The notes under the pieces are model-generated. The model was not told the DNA's origin, ran no database searches, and saw only the letters and a program-made list of their open reading frames with translations. A DNA stretch of 64,000 nt from Vermamoeba vermiformis (lineage: Eukaryota; Tubulinea; Echinamoebida), in assembly GCA_045837725.1 (NCBI GenBank), contig JBEWZL010000166.1, positions 310,001 through 374,000 on the forward strand. Direction: 5' to 3'. Position numbers and translations under genes: made by a program. Numbering within the stretch: position 1 is the first letter of the stretch; each line of letters begins with the position of its first letter. Of this stretch, positions 62,750-64,000 are shown in pieces.

Positions 62750-64000
62750 TTAAGCCATTACGACCAACGCCATCAAAGCGAGAACAATATAGAGCGTCAC
62801 TTGTCCTAGTAAAGAATTGGCTGAAGAAACGAGTCTGGATGTGGGCGTTCGTCCAGTCGAGGACGGAGCTGTACTTGGCTCATTAGCCGTTGACGGGCTG
62901 TCAGTGCTTGGTTCGGAACTGCTGCTTGGCGAGCTCGAGGATGACGGGCTGTTGCTGCTGGTAGGTGGTTGGACAACTTGACAGCCATTCTGACCGAGCC
63001 CACTGCCTTCGTAACCTTCATTGCACGCGCATGTGAACGAGCCATTAGTGTTCGTGCACGTTGCGAATGGACTGCACGGCGTGAGAGTGGTGCACTCATT
63101 GATGTCTAAATATGGTAATATAAGCACGTGATCGAGTTTGGAGGCTTGTCTTACCGTTGCAAGTATTTGTTTGATTGTTGAACTGGTAACCTTCTTCACA
63201 AGCGCAAGAATAAGAGCCGTTGGTGTTCAAACAACTGAAATGCTCGCCGCAAGGGCTGTCAAGGCACTCGTCAATATCTGTGTTCAAACCGCAATTAGTC
63301 CTCTGAAATTTCGAAAAAAAAAACGGATTTGTGTAGCGGAACAAATTTACCGCAATTAGTCTCTGAAATCGTTTTAATAAAAAAGACGGATTTGTAGATG
63401 AATTTACCACAAATAGCATTTAGTATTATTATTTGTTTGTTCTATTTACCATCGCAAGTCAGAGTTTCATTATTGAACGCGAATCCAGCATCGCAAGTGC
63501 AAGTGTACGAGCCAATGCTGTTCTCGCATGTAGCTTGTGTACCACAAAAGCCGTACTGACATTCGTCAACGTCTAAATATAGTTTGTTAATAACGCAATC
63601 TTTAAGATCTTTTTTAATGCTTAAAAATCTTTTTAGTTATAATTCTAGGTAATTTCGGAATAGTTGAGCTGAAGCTATATGGCTTACCAACGCATGGGGT
63701 AGTTCCGTTTACTGAATAATAACCGCTGTCGCAAGAAATATATTGCAGGTTGTCCGTATAGAAAACGGGACCGTTGCTCACAAATCGGATGGCGGCAATA
63801 GGATAAACCGAAGCAAAGCCCATAGAAGTGTAAGAATTAGTGCCAGATACGTGCGGAATCGTGGAGCATTGCATCAGCTGCGAGTTTTTGTTGTAGATTT
63901 CGATCCAGGCGGCTCCGTCAAAGAGCTCGGCGTTAGTGCGTACTACGAATGCTGAGATAGGAGGATCGAATTGATAAAGGCAATATGAAGCGCGATCACT
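62750..64000 (-). CDS. EGF-repeat cell-surface protein, 3' part
   Basis: The coding sequence enters from the right edge. Exons read leftward: 63688 to beyond 64000 (SAFVVRTNAELFDGAAWIEIY...NTTPCVG), then three calcium-binding EGF modules on separate exons: 63450-63572 (DVDECQYGFCGTQATCENSIGSYTC), 63155-63277 (DIDECLDSPCGEHFSCLNTNGSYSC) and from about 63103 (DINECTTLTPCSPFATCTNTNGSFTC). A Ser/Pro/Thr-rich stalk of about 60 residues follows, then a C-terminal hydrophobic stretch (VTLYIVLALMALVVMA) at stop 62750-62752, fitting a GPI signal or membrane anchor. Each EGF carries the D-[IV]-[DN]-E-C Ca site and six Cys. The upstream part contains a beta-rich module of unknown type. Likely role: adhesion or surface recognition. 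Confidence 0.85.
63278..63449 (-). repeat. Tandemly duplicated intron segment
   Basis: This 172-nt intron between two EGF exons holds two imperfect copies of a block of about 60 nt: CCGCAATTAGTC(C)TCTGAAAT, an A-rich part, then ACGGATTTGT (about 63290-63350 and 63351-63410). Each copy ends in a gtaaat donor-like sequence on the coding strand. Confidence 0.65.

Overview
The window is nuclear DNA of a unicellular eukaryote, most likely an amoebozoan (mycetozoan or protosteloid amoeba). Evidence: genes are packed on both strands and interrupted by many short introns (mostly about 47-110 nt, gt..ag, with a clear TACTAAC/YTAAC branch point). The gene set includes a GYPPQ-repeat annexin, Integrator subunit 4, a membrane hybrid histidine kinase, an F-box/AAA family and an asparagine-rich TIG protein. 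Exon joins given here were worked out by hand from splice-site consensus, reading phase and similarity to protein families remembered from training; nothing was searched.

Layout, left to right: annexin A7-like (-, cut by the left edge); an unknown nuclear protein (-); a very long GTPase-OTU-LRR fusion (+) with a tRNA-Asp gene inside one intron; the SNARE Ykt6 (+); Integrator subunit 4 (-); oligopeptidase B (+) with a U12-type AT-AC intron; a mitochondrial PPR protein (-); an RGS protein (-) divergent from a secreted subtilisin (+); two tandem F-box/Vps4-like AAA fusions (-); actin (+); an F-box protein (-); dihydroxyacetone kinase (-); a TPR-HEAT-LRR protein (-); a G-alpha subunit (+); an NSUN2/Trm4-type RNA methyltransferase (+); a P-loop ATPase (-); a TIG-LRR protein (+); a SAM-GTPase-RING-patatin protein (-); an unknown protein (-); a small secreted ORF (-); a hybrid histidine kinase (+); and an EGF-repeat surface protein (-, cut by the right edge).

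Signalling is well represented: G-alpha and RGS would act on the same GTPase cycle, alongside the hybrid histidine kinase. The rest is mostly housekeeping (Integrator, Ykt6, actin, RNA methylation, DHA metabolism). The unusual material is the fused multidomain proteins (GTPase-OTU-LRR, F-box-Vps4, SAM-GTPase-RING-patatin, TIG-LRR), the non-canonical introns (one AT-AC, two GC-AG), the nested tRNA, and an intron-enriched 12-bp palindrome, TGACACGTGTCA, present in eight perfect copies.

Several conserved genes show single-base frame offsets. Most look like draft-sequence indels, but one (CCC-TGA in the GTPase gene) has the form of a +1 frameshift site. I saw no retrovirus-like, LTR or other mobile element.
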